Positions 22,860 to 34,181 of a stretch of 64,000 nucleotides of DNA are shown piece after piece. The stretch is taken from contig NC_068937.1 in the NCBI RefSeq assembly GCF_016801865.2, forward strand, positions 122,051,225 to 122,115,224, in the 5' to 3' direction. How positions within the stretch are numbered: the stretch's first letter is position 1; each line of letters begins with the position of its first letter. The translations under genes and the position numbers were made by a program. Below the pieces are notes generated by a model, which was not told the origin of the DNA, did not search any database, and saw nothing but the letters and a program-made list of their open reading frames with translations. This stretch comes from Culex pipiens pallens. Its lineage: Eukaryota; Arthropoda; Insecta; Diptera; Culicidae.

Positions 22860-25800
22860 ATGCTGCTTCTGCCAGCGCTCAGTCCCAGCGTGCTGCTGTG
22901 GTCGTTGGCCGCCGCCCTGCTGCTGTATCGGTTCTACCGGTTCCTGTACGACCGCCCTCCAAACTTCCCGAAAGGACCTCCCCGGTTACCCCTGGTCGGC
23001 GGATACGGCATCATGCTGATGCTCAACTACCGCCACATGCACAAAGCGGTCGACAGTTTGTGCCGCTATTATGGAACGAAAATCCTCGGCATCTACCTCG
23101 GAAGCCTACTGGCGGTGGTCGTCCACGACTACGACATTGTGCGCGAGGTCATGAACCGGCCGGAGTTTGACGGTCGCTCGGACATGTTCCTGAACCGGTT
23201 GCGCGAGCGGAACTTTCTCCGGCGGGGAATCTTCTTTACCGACGGGGCCAAGTGGAAGGAGCAGCGTCGGTTCGTGCTGAGACACCTCCGCGATTACGGC
23301 TTTGGACGGCGCTTCCAGGAGCTGGAGGAGGTCGCGCGGGATGAAATCCGAACTCTGCTGGAGACGATCCAGTACGGGGCCAAGTGGGAGCACGAGAAAA
23401 CGTTTGCCGTCGAGGGCGGAGGGTATGCGTTGTGTGCCGAGGCGTTTTTCGGATGTTTGGCGAATCTGTACCTGCAGGTTATTTGCGGCGAGAGATTCCC
23501 GCGGCAGGAGATGGGCGTGCTGTTTGAGTGAGTATCTTTCCTAGAGAACACTTTCTACCCCCACAGCAGCGCGGCGAGAGTAAAAAGTGCACGGACGGTC
23601 CTAGCCGAACCAGCGTTTATGGCTGAAAGACTTATTAATAAAGACAACAAACTATCTAGTAGATAGGTACTGTGAACGGACTGGGAGTTATTCTCTGGAG
23701 TTATCTGGAGATGATCAAGCATTATCACAGAGTAACACAGAGTTACCACTGCCTCTTGATTTTTGGTTCCACTTTGTGGTACATCGCAGGTACATCGCAC
23801 GCCTGCTACCAGCAAACCTTATGGAGCCAAAAAATGAAATGACATTTCTTCGGACTGGTCACTCTGGGTTACTCTGTGGCATTATTCTCAAAAGTTCACC
23901 TCTGCAAAAAGAGTCAATTTCGGGAATCGAACCTAGGTCCTTTGACATATCGTCTGTTGTGTGCTATCTTGTGACAACGACCATTTGGTACTATTCGAGA
24001 AAATCGATTTTTAAAGTTTGATAATCAAAACTATGAATGATGTTCATTTGGGCAATAAGTGCCTGTTGAGAAATAAACAAACTAACAGAATAGAGTCAAA
24101 CTTTTTGAAGCAATCGGTTCGTATACTATCGCTTAACAAACGCTCTAAGTTTCAACTAATTTGGTTACACCAATTAAAAGATACAGTAAATTATGTAAAC
24201 AAAAATCTGAAAAGCACGTGTCACAAGTGTGTTTCGAAAGTTAAATTGTACTACATGTCACAAGTGTGCACAGAATTCCCATACAAACTAAAATAGGCTT
24301 AAATCAATAGTATAACCGACCTAATCATTATATTTTCAAAAACAAAAGATTGCATTGCCTTTTGAAAGTGTGTATCAACATAAATTTGTGAAAAACAAGA
24401 AAAAAATTCCACATTTTCCAACAATATGTATGACGTGTCACAAGTGTGCACGATCATTTTGATGATAAATTGGTCTATGTCACAATTGTGTATTGCGATA
24501 TCCGGGAAACGGAAGCGAGTTACCAAAATCGGGTTAAAGTGTTTGTTAAGCAAAGCAAAACGTCATCATTATCCATTTTCGACCAAAATGGTCTATGTCA
24601 CAAGATAGCACACAGCAGACGATATGGAATGTAAGCCTCCACACTATATCGGCATCTAGGGCACCTACGGTTCGATGAATATGCGATGGTAAGAGATGGA
24701 CTTATAACGTAAAGCTTAAGGAGATACAATATCTTCATGTTGCTAAATAATCCAATCCAGAAGGTGAACGATCACCAGATCGCTTACGAGACGTTACCGC
24801 TAGGCTACACATGGAAAGAAGTGCCAACTGCACTAAATCAAACCCAGCCAGTAAGTTCTACTGGTTTTTTTTAATGCAAATTACTGCCAAAAATTTCTGA
24901 CAATAGAAATCTAGCTACTTTGGTTGCTGTTTTAGCGTAATTTGCGGCTATTCTGGCAAAAATAATACAGTCGACTCTCTGGCTGTCGATCTTCTCGATA
25001 TCAATATTGCTCCATGTACCGATGAATTCTTCAGTCTTTTCAAACTGCATACTTCGATTGTCTTTATTCCTCGATATTTTCTCTTGCTTGAAGGATCTCT
25101 TCCTCGACGGTCCGTTGGATTCTATTTGCTCTAAAAATCTATTCCGGTTGTCAATAATTTCATTTTCTCATTGCTTGCATAGACATTTTTCTTTGAGAAA
25201 CGAAGCTTTGAAGGTTGTTTGACATTTATTTGTTTTTGTTTGCTGGACGTTGCCATGATTCTCTCCCGTAGCTGGTTAGCAAGAAAAAAAACAATTTCAA
25301 TCGAGGCTTCATTTTGCATCGTTCTGTAAACTGATGCTTCTCTTCCTCGACGGTCCCTTGGATATTGACAACCAGAGAGTCGACTGTTATACAAGTGGCA
25401 GCTAAAGAAATGATTGTTGTCATTTTGAAATCAGCAGTGATTGATGAAACTCAACATGTGTTTGAGAAAAATTTAAAGTATCTCGTGAAATTAGTATAAT
25501 GAAGTGTTGCAGGCGTTTTTTTGTCTGCCACAGTTTATATTTTTACACATATTTTTTTTTATGAATTTGCAACAAAAAAATGCAGGTTCAGCAAAGCTTT
25601 CACTGGAACAGTAAAAGTTCAGCTGTAACCGAAAAAAGAATCATCTGACAGTTCTGACTACAAGAAAACCTGAAATTACACTTGGCAAGCGGATTGGTCT
25701 GTCTTCCAGAACCAGTTGAAAAATCTGCCAACTTTCCCCGATCTTGCCTAAAATACGTGACTGGTCCTAGCAAAACTGAAACAGCGAAAATTTTCGCTAA

Positions 25801-27029
25801 ACCAGTGGTTTTTTTTAGCTGGTTTCGACAAATCTGGATTTTACTAAAATAGCGATTCCAGTTATTTTTCTGCTACTGAGAAAATAGCAAGAGTTTTGGC
25901 TTGCTTTCAGGTTTTCGTGTATGGCTTAGAAACAAAATTTAAAAAATTAATAATTTTTCTTACAATAAAAACGCCGAGGCATTGGCATCCCAGATAATAA
26001 AATAAAACTTCAACTCCCCAGAACCGCTTATTATGCGCAGCACTTTCAGCAGAAGGGTGACGATTTCGGCACCATTCTCAGCTACGTGACCTGGTTGAAG
26101 GTAACTTAGAATAAGTTGTCCTTAAGTCCTTTTGATATTTGTTTTATTATTTTAAAGGACTACTTCCCAGAGGCAACCAACTACCGCGTGCTGCGCGAGG
26201 CCAATGCCAAAATGAACGACCTGGTCGAGTCCATTATCGAGCGGTACCAGACATCTTACGAAGAGGGCCATATCCGGTGCTTCCTCGATCAGTACTTCCG
26301 GGAGATGAAAAAATGCGCTCCGCTCGAGGGACAGTCATTTACCTTTCAATGTGAGTTTAGTTTTTTTTTTTTATTTTTTTTATAATTCTTTTATTTCTCC
26401 ATCAAGATGATCAACTGGTTATGATCCTGGCGGACTTTCTCCTACCCACTTTCACCGGAACGGCCTACCAGCTGTCGATGCTGCTCGAGCGAATGATTCT
26501 CAATCCGCACGTGGCCGCCAAGGTGCAGCAAGAAATCGACAGCGTCGTGGGTCGAGGCCGTCTTCCAACCCTGGATGATCGCTGCCAGATGCCCTACACC
26601 GAGGCGACTCTGCGGGAAGAGCTGCGCATCGACACGCTGGTTCCTTCGGGAGTGGCCCACGTGGCCCTCGAGAACACCACCCTCCGGGGGTACAACATTC
26701 CCAAGGACACTGTGCTCATGATTGCCCTCGATGCCATTCACCACCAAGAGGACGTATGGGGAGATCCGAACAACTTCCGACCAGAACGATTTTTGGATGT
26801 CGGAGGACTCTCGTTGGCCAAGGACCGATCGATACCGTTCGGAGCCGGGAAGCGACTCTGCGCTGGAGAAACCTTTGCACGGAATTCAATGTTTCTGATG
26901 TTTTCCGCTCTGATGCAGAACTTCAACATCAAGGTACGGCCCGGAGATCCACTGCCGGATGTTACCAAGCGGCTGACCGGAGTGGTCATCTCGTCGGAAC
27001 CGATTTGGCTCAAGTTTGAGCCGAGATAG
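22860..27029 (+). CDS. CYP304: cytochrome P450, CYP304-family, divergent member (CYP304C-like), gene 5
   Basis: Exons 22860-23527, 26022-26100, 26158-26350 and 26407-27029 join in frame to 520 residues. An N-terminal anchor rich in Leu and Ala precedes RPPNFPKGPPRLP. The C-helix WKEQR, K-helix EELR, FRPERF and heme loop FGAGKRLCAG (Cys465) are present. The protein is clearly related to genes 1-4 but much less similar to them than they are to each other, so it split off before the recent tandem duplications; assignment to subfamily C is inference. It has two oddities. A 57-nt intron (26101-26157) splits what is one exon in the paralogs. Intron 1 is about 2.5 kb and holds at least two MITEs. 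All splice sites are GT-AG and the frame is intact, so it is probably active. Confidence 0.88.
23946..24626. mobile_element. MITE with 45-bp inverted ends and iterated TCACAAGTGTG motifs
   Basis: The left end (CATATCGTCTG, then GTGTGCTATCTTGTGACA) is repeated inverted at the right end (TGTCACAAGATAGCACAC, then CAGACGATATG). Inside, TCACAAGTGTG or a close variant recurs near 24220, 24257, 24437 and 24479. There is no transposase. It sits in intron 1 of P450 gene 5. Confidence 0.8.
24968..25386. mobile_element. MITE of the CAGTCGACTCTCTGG family, copy 1
   Basis: A 419-bp element with inverted ends, CAGTCGACTCTCTGG and its complement. The inner part repeats CTTCCTCGACGGTCC in both halves. Copies of the same end family occur at 33167-33328 and 53071-53310. 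Inserted in intron 1 of P450 gene 5. Confidence 0.8.
25387..26021. other. rest of intron 1 of P450 gene 5
   Basis: AT-rich, no coding sequence. It ends in the acceptor CCCCAG that precedes exon 2 at 26022. Confidence 0.6.
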
Positions 27030-28470
27030 GCAAAACTTCGAATATAAAAAGTACAAAAAGTTGTCTTACCTTGTAGTCAGCAAAATGTTGCTTCTGGAGC
27101 TCGATTCACGATATTTCACTAACTTCACTAAGTTTCACAGTTTTATTTACGAAATTTCACCGATCATCCACGAATCTCCCGGCATTTGGCGCTTTGAGCT
27201 GTTTTCACAATCTTTGCTTTGTTTTGCCTCTCCTTTTCGTAAACAAATCAAATTTAAAAGCAGTCAGTGGCACTGGACGTGAAGGTCGAACGAACTTCAG
27301 ATTAAGGTTGAAATATTTTAAAAATCTTTAAAATGTTATTGCAGATTGCAGTGATTTTTAGACAATCGTGAAACTTGTGGAAAGCTCTATACAAAAGTGC
27401 ACACCTCATGCAAACTACAGCAGAAAAAAAAACTGTCTAATACAAACAACCCAAAGCTCTGCTTCAAATCGATGATAGCTTTTTTCCTGGACACTCACCA
27501 CAGTATCCAGATTTTTAAGCGAAGATGGCGTTCGGATGGTGAACGCCCGAAACGTCAAAATCGCGCAGTAGCACCAACATTAGAAAATAAAATGTGGCTG
27601 TCATGCCATGGCACACTTTTTCCGTAATGTTGGTACCACTGCGTGATTTTGACATTTCGGGCGTTCACCATTCGAACGCCATCTTCGCTTAAAAACCTCG
27701 ATACTGAAATAAATATCATGATTGGTGCTATTTGTTTTGCATACAGATTTTTGGGGGAATACCAAGGGGTCTCCTAGGGGGTCTCTCAATTTAACGTGGG
27801 CGGATCACGGTGATTTTCACCGAGCGTCTTGTCTTGTCGTCGGTTACAAGCAATACACATATAAAATGTATTGAGAATTAAGTTAATAATTATATGTTAG
27901 CATATGCTGTTAATGAGGCTGCATCATGGAGATTATTTATGCAAATGCGCTTTAGATTTATACACAATTATATACAATTGACATACAAACACTGACGAAC
28001 TGACGTGCCACCCCATACATATTTTTGAGAAAATTCTGACCGCAAATTCTCCAGCGAACACCAACTCCATCTACCTTCAGGTTCACTGAACTATTTCTCC
28101 CTCCCACACGTGTTTTCGATATTGCGACTATGCTTCAATTTGTAATCTGAGTCGTTAAAAAAAAGTATGCGCTCAGAACGATTTTGGAGCGCGCTATTCG
28201 TTTCGGCGAAAGCGTGTGTCAGTTTATGATGACTTCAACAATACATCGCATGTTAACATTGGCGCGAAGGTTTGGATTGCTTTTTTCGCTTATTTCACTC
28301 ACGGCTACGTCACGACTGTCATATATTTATAAAGCGAGTGAGGTCAAAATCGAACCATGATCGAACCAAGATTTTAGCGCGAGGCGTTTGAAATGTGTCG
28401 TCTACGCATTGGACAATAACAAAAATAAAAACTTTTTTTAAGTTTTTTTTTTTCTTCAAAAACATTAACG
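27030..28470. other. intergenic DNA between the P450 cluster and SEC11
   Basis: No coding sequence. It holds a MITE (27504-27704) and a diverged repeat at 27775-27850 that matches 12618-12740 in the opposite orientation. The rest is AT-rich and unremarkable. Confidence 0.6.
27504..27704. mobile_element. palindromic MITE (TATCCAG family), copy 1
   Basis: Left arm GCGAAGATGGCGTTCG and GTGAACGCCCGAAA are mirrored by TTTCGGGCGTTCAC and CGAACGCCATCTTCGC on the right; arms of roughly 80 bp surround CATGCCATGG. Related copies, with damaged left arms, lie at 31731-31865 and 32853-33008. Confidence 0.85.
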
Positions 28471-28660
28471 AACAATTTCAGATTTGAACTACGGAAACAG
28501 CATTTTATTCCATTGTGCGCCTAATGTTGGCATATCAGCACTTTGGTGTTTAGTTATAACTAGTTTTAAGTGTTTTAGACTTAAATTTAGTAAGTATTCT
28601 AAAAGAGTAATTTATTTTAAACCCACGGTCAGGAAGGATCGAACTAATTGCGAGCGTTTC
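28471..28660 (+). mobile_element. internally deleted P-element remnant
   Basis: The left part has TTTCAGATTTGAAC, matching the 5' flank of the P element at 8535-8550. The right part (about 28590-28650) matches the transposase 3' coding end (11565-11625), including GTATTCTAAAAG, TTTAAACC and GTCAGGAAG. The roughly 3 kb between these points in the full element is missing. It cannot encode transposase. It lies about 450 bp upstream of the SEC11 start codon. Confidence 0.65.
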
Positions 28661-29103
28661 CTTAGCTTGTTACACTTGCCCTACTTTCCCTTATCATATC
28701 ACTTTTTAAGTTTTCGACCATTCAATCCAATCCCATCAACCAAACAAAAATTTTCTTTGTAGTGCAGACATTATCCAGGAGGTTGCGCAGACTTTTAAAA
28801 AGCCCGATTCCCTTCTGCCAGCCCTGGCCCTGATCTGTCACCGCGATTGCCACAAAACAACGCGACACGTCAGAGGCACAAGCCGCTGTCAAACTTCTCC
28901 TCTCTTTGCTGTTTGGCTGGAAATCGACGACGTTGACGCGTTTGCCGAAATTTATCGAGCTTTGCCAGGCGGTGGAACCGGATTTTTTCCTTTCTCGGAA
29001 CACGACATCGTTTGCTCCGATTCGGGAAGTACCTTTTGCGGTGAGCAATTGAGTAGGAAATTTAGTTGGCGGTACACAAAAAGCCGAAACTTTGCGTGCG
29101 AAA

Positions 29104-31243
29104 ATGGGCGTCTTTGAATCTCTCGGCGTGGACGGATTGCTCAGCGATGTCCAGCGGATGGACAAGCGGCAGGTTAGTTCTCGGGTTGAATGTGTGTGTC
29201 AAAGAACCTGCGGCTAATCCGGGCGCTTCTGTGGGATGCACAGTTTTTCTTCCAGGTACTGAGCTTCGGAATGATCGTCTCGTCGGCGCTGATGATCTGG
29301 AAGGGCCTGATGGTGGTTACCGGCAGTGAGTCGCCGATTGTGGTCGTCCTCAGTGGCAGCATGGAACCGGCATTCCATCGGTGAGTGGATCTTAGAGGGG
29401 GGGTTGGTTTGGTTTCTTATAAAGCAATGCTAAGTGGGTTCTTGCCAGTTCGATCGATTTGGGTACCGGTTGGACACGTTTGCGAGAAATGACTCAAGTG
29501 CTGGTTTAATTTATATAGCGATGAAAAAAATTAGCCTTTTCAAGATCGAAGAATCGAGGGGAAAATCTTTTGTTTTCAAACATTTTAAGTTTTTAAAGTT
29601 TTCTGGAGCTCATCCAAGGCTACCGGCGCCAAAATATTAGAGGATAAGGCCACATAAGGCTTTCTTGCTAATCGAAATTACCTGAAAAGTTAGTATGTTT
29701 ATGACACCGTGCTGTGTGGAAAACAAACAGCTGTCACTTAAAAAAACACCCAGCTTATTTTTTTACCTTCGATCTGATAACTTGTTGCCATAATTGAACT
29801 GTACGATTTATTTATGGGTAAAACAAATTTTTATCACTATCACAAACGAAACCTTTGTGAAAAACAAACCACGATGCGCAGTCAAATATTAAAAAAAAAA
29901 CCTCAAGCATTCAAAAGTTAAAAAATTAAAAATTCAACGGTTCCAAAAATCTTAATTTGAAAGTTTAAATTGAAACAAGTTATAATAGGGTCCTAAAGCC
30001 CTATGTCAATTTTTATGTACAACGGCCAAAAACACGATTAAAACCATTTTGATCACTTCTTGACTTTTTTTTGATAAGGTCCTATAAACAAATGTAAACA
30101 TTGAGTGTATCCCTTTCACACCTTATGTCAAAGTCCATCGGAGTAAGCGGGATACACTCAATGTTTACATTTGTTTATAGGACCTTATCAAAAAAAAGTC
30201 AAGACTTCTTTTTCATTTTAATGCAAAAAAAAAAATTTACAAGACAACATTTTTTCGATGGATCAACAAGCTAAGCTGTCAAGAAGAATCGCGAGGTTAA
30301 TTTTATAAAATTCATTTAAAAAAAATTGTTAACTTTCTTAAACGTGGTATTCTTACCTAAATTGTGGCCTCAAAGATGTATTTTTTTTTTGTAATTTAAA
30401 ATGGCTGCAAAGATTTACTAACAAGAAATTAAAAATATGATGAAAAAATAATTAAAGAATTATGTAAAAAAACAATAAATGAAGAATAAAAAACTTAAAA
30501 ATTTTACAATTCTAGATTAAATTTTCAAAACAACCTATCCCTAGGAATTTGAGAATTTTAGAATTTAGAAATTTAAAATTTCTAGTTTTTTTTTAATTTA
30601 CAAAATTTAAGTATTTAGGAAGTTATGTTTCAAATTCTGTATTCTAAGAATTAAGAAATTCACGAGAGATTTAAAGGATTTATAAAAAATAAAAACAATT
30701 TTTCCGGAATTTTAAAATCTTTCCCTTTGGGAATTTTTAAATTTTAGAATCATAGATGAAAGGTTTTTTCCTCAAAATTTATTTTCCCTTAAAGAGCACT
30801 CAGCTAGCAAAATCTATTTTTTTTGCAACCTTTATTTTTTTAATCTTGAAAGAATTAAAACGTAACCATCTCTCTCCCTCCCCCTCCGTCACAGTGGAGA
30901 TCTGCTGTTCCTGACGAATCAGGAGGAACCGGTGCGCGTCGGTGAGATCGTCGTGTTCAAGATCGAGGGCCGCGACATTCCGATCGTCCACCGGGTCATC
31001 AAGCTGCACGAAAAGTCCAACGGCACGGTCAAGTTCCTGACCAAGGGCGACAACAACTCGGTGGACGACCGGGGCCTGTACGCGCCCGGCCAGCTGTGGC
31101 TCACCAAGAAGGACATCGTGGGCCGGGCCAGGGGCTTTCTGCCGTACGTCGGCATGATTACGATCTACATGAACGAGTATCCGAACCTGAAGTACGGCAT
31201 TTTGGGCCTGCTGGCGCTGTACGTGCTGCTGCACCGGGAGTAG
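29104..31243 (+). CDS. SEC11: signal peptidase complex catalytic subunit SEC11
   Basis: The ER-membrane endopeptidase subunit that removes signal peptides from secretory and membrane proteins during translocation. Exons 29104-29172, 29256-29380 and 30895-31243 join to 180 residues, the usual length for SEC11A (Drosophila twisted bristles roughened eye). A single N-terminal membrane span (about residues 27-46) precedes the catalytic Ser in VVLSGSMEP (Ser56); the His that replaces the bacterial Lys is in IPIVHRV (about residue 97); GDNN and VDDRGLY form the following conserved acidic block. The C terminus ends YVLLHRE as in animal orthologs. Intron 2 is 1514 nt and contains a palindromic MITE. 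Poly(A) signals begin at 31442. Identity is very secure. Confidence 0.97.
30058..30206. mobile_element. palindromic MITE in SEC11 intron 2
   Basis: About 65-bp arms, nearly perfect: TTGATAAGGTCCTATAAAC and ACATTGAGTGTATCCC are mirrored on the right by their complements, around a short centre near 30130. A related TTGATTAGGTCCTATAAAC end occurs near 63107. In the pre-mRNA it would form a strong hairpin. Confidence 0.85.
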
Positions 31244-31441
31244 ATCTCAAAGAGGAAAAATTCTTCTTTTTCTTTCTTTTTTTGTTGTTTTGGGAAAATT
31301 TTGGAAAGAAATCCAGTCAGATTGAGGGAGGAAGGCAAAAAGCACACAAAAGAGACACTTACAAAGAGTAAATAATTTGAAACAGAATGAGAGCGACAGC
31401 AGGGGAGAGCTACAAACGTGAAACTTACATAAGATAAGTGA

Positions 31442-31447
31442 AATAAA
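31442..31447 (+). terminator. poly(A) signal of SEC11
   Basis: AATAAA about 200 bp after the SEC11 stop codon, with further AATAAA copies just downstream. Confidence 0.6.
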
Positions 31448-31730
31448 TAATAAAAAAAAGTTTTGTCCTTGAAAAGTGCGTAATTTAATAAATATTGAGA
31501 AATAAACCAAAGTCCTTTTTACTTCAAATGTTTTCAGTTTTGTAAACGATTTTTTGCATTTTTTACTAGGTTGAAATCCCTAGTACAACTTTTAGTGCTG
31601 ACATGTTTTAGGTGACACTTATAAAATGTTTGCTGATGCTCATAACAAATCAAACTTCCCAACAAAAATTGGTATTGACCAAAAATACGATCATTAGGCT
31701 ATCAAAATTTTTAGGCAAAAATTGCGCTAC

Positions 31731-31865
31731 GATATGTCAAAATCACGCAGCGGGGCATGAGTCATGACAGTCACATGTTTTTCTAATGTTGGTACCACTG
31801 CGCGATTTTGACATTTTGGGCGTGCACCATTGGTAGCGCCATCTTCGTTAAAAAATCTAGATATT
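31731..31865. mobile_element. MITE (TATCCAG family), copy 2, left arm truncated
   Basis: The right arm with AATGTTGGTACCACTGCG and the ATTTTGACATTTTGGGCG block is intact. The left arm begins only at TGTCAAAATCACGCAG, so the terminal part is lost. Confidence 0.7.
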
Positions 31866-32189
31866 GCAAGTCCATAAAAATTCACATGGCAGTGTTCCCT
31901 ATCTAAAAAAAAAATCATGATTTTTCGAAAACATCAACAAAGTCGATCAAAATTGTTTTTGAAGACAAGGATGGAGCTTGGAAGGAACGCGAAACTCCAT
32001 GTAACAAAAACGCTCAAGAAACGGTCAAGGAAAGGGTCACGAAAAGAAGTTTCTTAAGCGGTACGCAGCTGAAAAGGAACAGAAACGGGATGTTGTAAGA
32101 GCAATGTTGTAGGGCCCCTTTCAAATTCAAAAATTCCAGATATGTAATCTAAGATGGTGGCAATTGAGCAATTTTAGAATTTAAATATC

Positions 32190-32690
32190 TTTGATCTGTT
32201 CAGTTGTTAATTTATTGGATTGTAAATTCTCAGAATTTATAGAGAATTAAAAAATGTGAAAATTAAAAAATTCGTGAATTTAAGAACTTCAAAATTTAAA
32301 ATTAAAAAAAAATCGAGCTTGCGAATTTTAGAATAAAGAAAACAAAATTTAAGAATTTCAAAATCTAGGAATTTAAAAATTTTAGAGATCTAAAAATCTA
32401 AGAATTTAAGCATTTTAAGACCTGAAAATTTCAGAATTTAAGAATAATTACAGATTTAAGAATTTCGGAATTTTAAGATCTGAGAATTTAAGAATTTTAT
32501 TATGTGGAAATTTCAGAATTTAAGAATTAAAAAAAATCAAGAATTTTAGAATTTCAGATATTTGAAAATCTAAGAATATTATAATTTTATGATCTGAAAA
32601 TTTCAGAATTTAAGAATTAAAAAAAAAGAATTTAAGGATTTTAGAAATCAGAAAATTTAAGAATTTAAGAATTTTTTTTATTCCTTACAA
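32190..32690. repeat. degenerate GAATTTAAG-rich tract
   Basis: Many copies of AGAATTT, GAATTTAAG and AATTTCAGAATTTAAG with irregular spacing. It looks like an old, decayed or never-homogenised version of the 8-bp array at 6763-8363. A weaker patch occurs at 30541-30640. Confidence 0.6.
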
Positions 32691-32852
32691 AATAAATTAT
32701 AGATCGATCACAATACTTGCCACTTCTTGGTATCATTTTGCGAACAGTAAATTGGTTCCGCTTTGACATTTCTAAATTGAGGCCGCTTTGCGAACCACTA
32801 TTCTGCACCCAGATTTTCACCAATGATTTGCGTTTGTTTGTGGATTTACGAT

Positions 32853-33008
32853 TATCCAGGTTTTTAATCGCGCAGTAGCACCAACATTAGAAAAAAATGC
32901 GGCTGTCATGCCATGGCACACTTTTTTCGTAATGTTGGTACCACTGCGTGATTTTGACATTTTGGGCGTTCACCATTCGAACGCCATTTTTGCTTAAAAA
33001 GCTGGATA
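32853..33008. mobile_element. MITE (TATCCAG family), copy 3, internal deletion
   Basis: Has both TATCCAG ends, but about 45 bp of the left arm are missing relative to copy 1 (TTTTTAA joins directly to TCGCGCAGTAGC). It directly abuts the large palindrome at 33009. Confidence 0.75.
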
Positions 33009-34178
33009 TATATTAGGGTGTTTCATCAAAACAAAAAAGTTCTCAGAATCAGGCAAACCGAGGTTCCCCTTGTAGAGGATACCCATAGGGACTCTCATGC
33101 CAAATATCAGCCCATTTGGTTGAGAATTGGCCTGTCCCCAGCGGTTTAAAGTTTACATGTAAATTACAGTGGACTCTCTTGTTGTCGATATTGAAGGGAC
33201 CGTCGAGAGCGGGAGTTATCAAATTATAGAACGGAAAATCAAAGCAATCTATTTGAAGGGACTGAAATATTTATTGACAGCTGGAGCAATATTGATATCG
33301 AGAAGATCGACAGCCAGAGAGTCCACTGTACTATGGGATTTTTGTGCTTTTCGTTCAATCGTTCCTACAGGTCTGGGGACAACATGGTTTCCCTCGGAAT
33401 AAAGACAGGTGTGTAGGTGATGGTCCAATGAACAAATTCCAGAAGGAATTAGGGTTGTCCATTCTGTCCCCAAGGTGCGCATTGGATCGACGTCCGGTGC
33501 CTCCAGAATCAACGATTCACCCTTCAAAAGTACGCATTGTCCTTAGTATGCTATGACGGCTAAGTGAAAATCTCGGCGCCCCATGTCGGAAGGTGAACAC
33601 GTGGAGAGGCATCGATTGCATTATTATTACAAAATCATCATGTTACGTTATTAAGAATAGTTCAAAATGTTACAGGAACATCAATAATTGTAATTTTATT
33701 ACTTTAAAGAATGTTTCTGAGCCAAAACTTGAGTGTATGCTCTACCACGTGTTCACCGTCTGATATGGGGCGTCGTCATTTTCACCTAGCCATCATAGCA
33801 TACTAAGGACAATGCGTACATTTGAAGGGTGAATCGTTGATTCTGGAGACACCGGACGTCGATCCAATGCGCACCTTGGGGACAGAATGGACAACCCTAA
33901 TTCCTTCTGGAATTTGTTCATTGGACCATCCCCTACACACCTGTCTTTATTCCGAGGGAAACCATGTTGTCCCCAGACCTGTAGGAACGATTGAACGAAA
34001 AGCACAAAAATCCCATAGTAATTTACATGTAAACTTTAAACCGCTGGGGACAGGCCAATTCTCAACCAAATGGGCTGATATTTGGCATGAGAGTCCCTAT
34101 GGGTATCCTCTACAAGGGGAACCTCGGTTTGCCTGATTCTGAGAACTTTTTTGTTTGGATGAAACACCCTAATATATA
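33009..34178. mobile_element. large foldback element 1
   Basis: The left arm (33009 to about 33610) is repeated inverted as the right arm (about 33735-34178), starting AGGGTGTTTCATC and ending GATGAAACACCCT. Both arms give the same 70-codon frame on opposite strands with only a couple of differences. The left arm is interrupted by a 162-bp MITE. Flanks are TATATA-rich. No transposase is encoded. Confidence 0.9.
33167..33328. mobile_element. MITE of the CAGTCGACTCTCTGG family, copy 2, with TA target duplication
   Basis: Ends CAGTGGACTCTC and GAGAGTCCACTG, flanked by TA at 33165-33166 and 33329-33330. The corresponding place in the right arm of the foldback element (near 34015) has a single TA and no insertion. 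This empty site proves insertion at TA, the habit of Tc1/mariner-type elements. Confidence 0.92.
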
Positions 34179-34181
34179 TAT

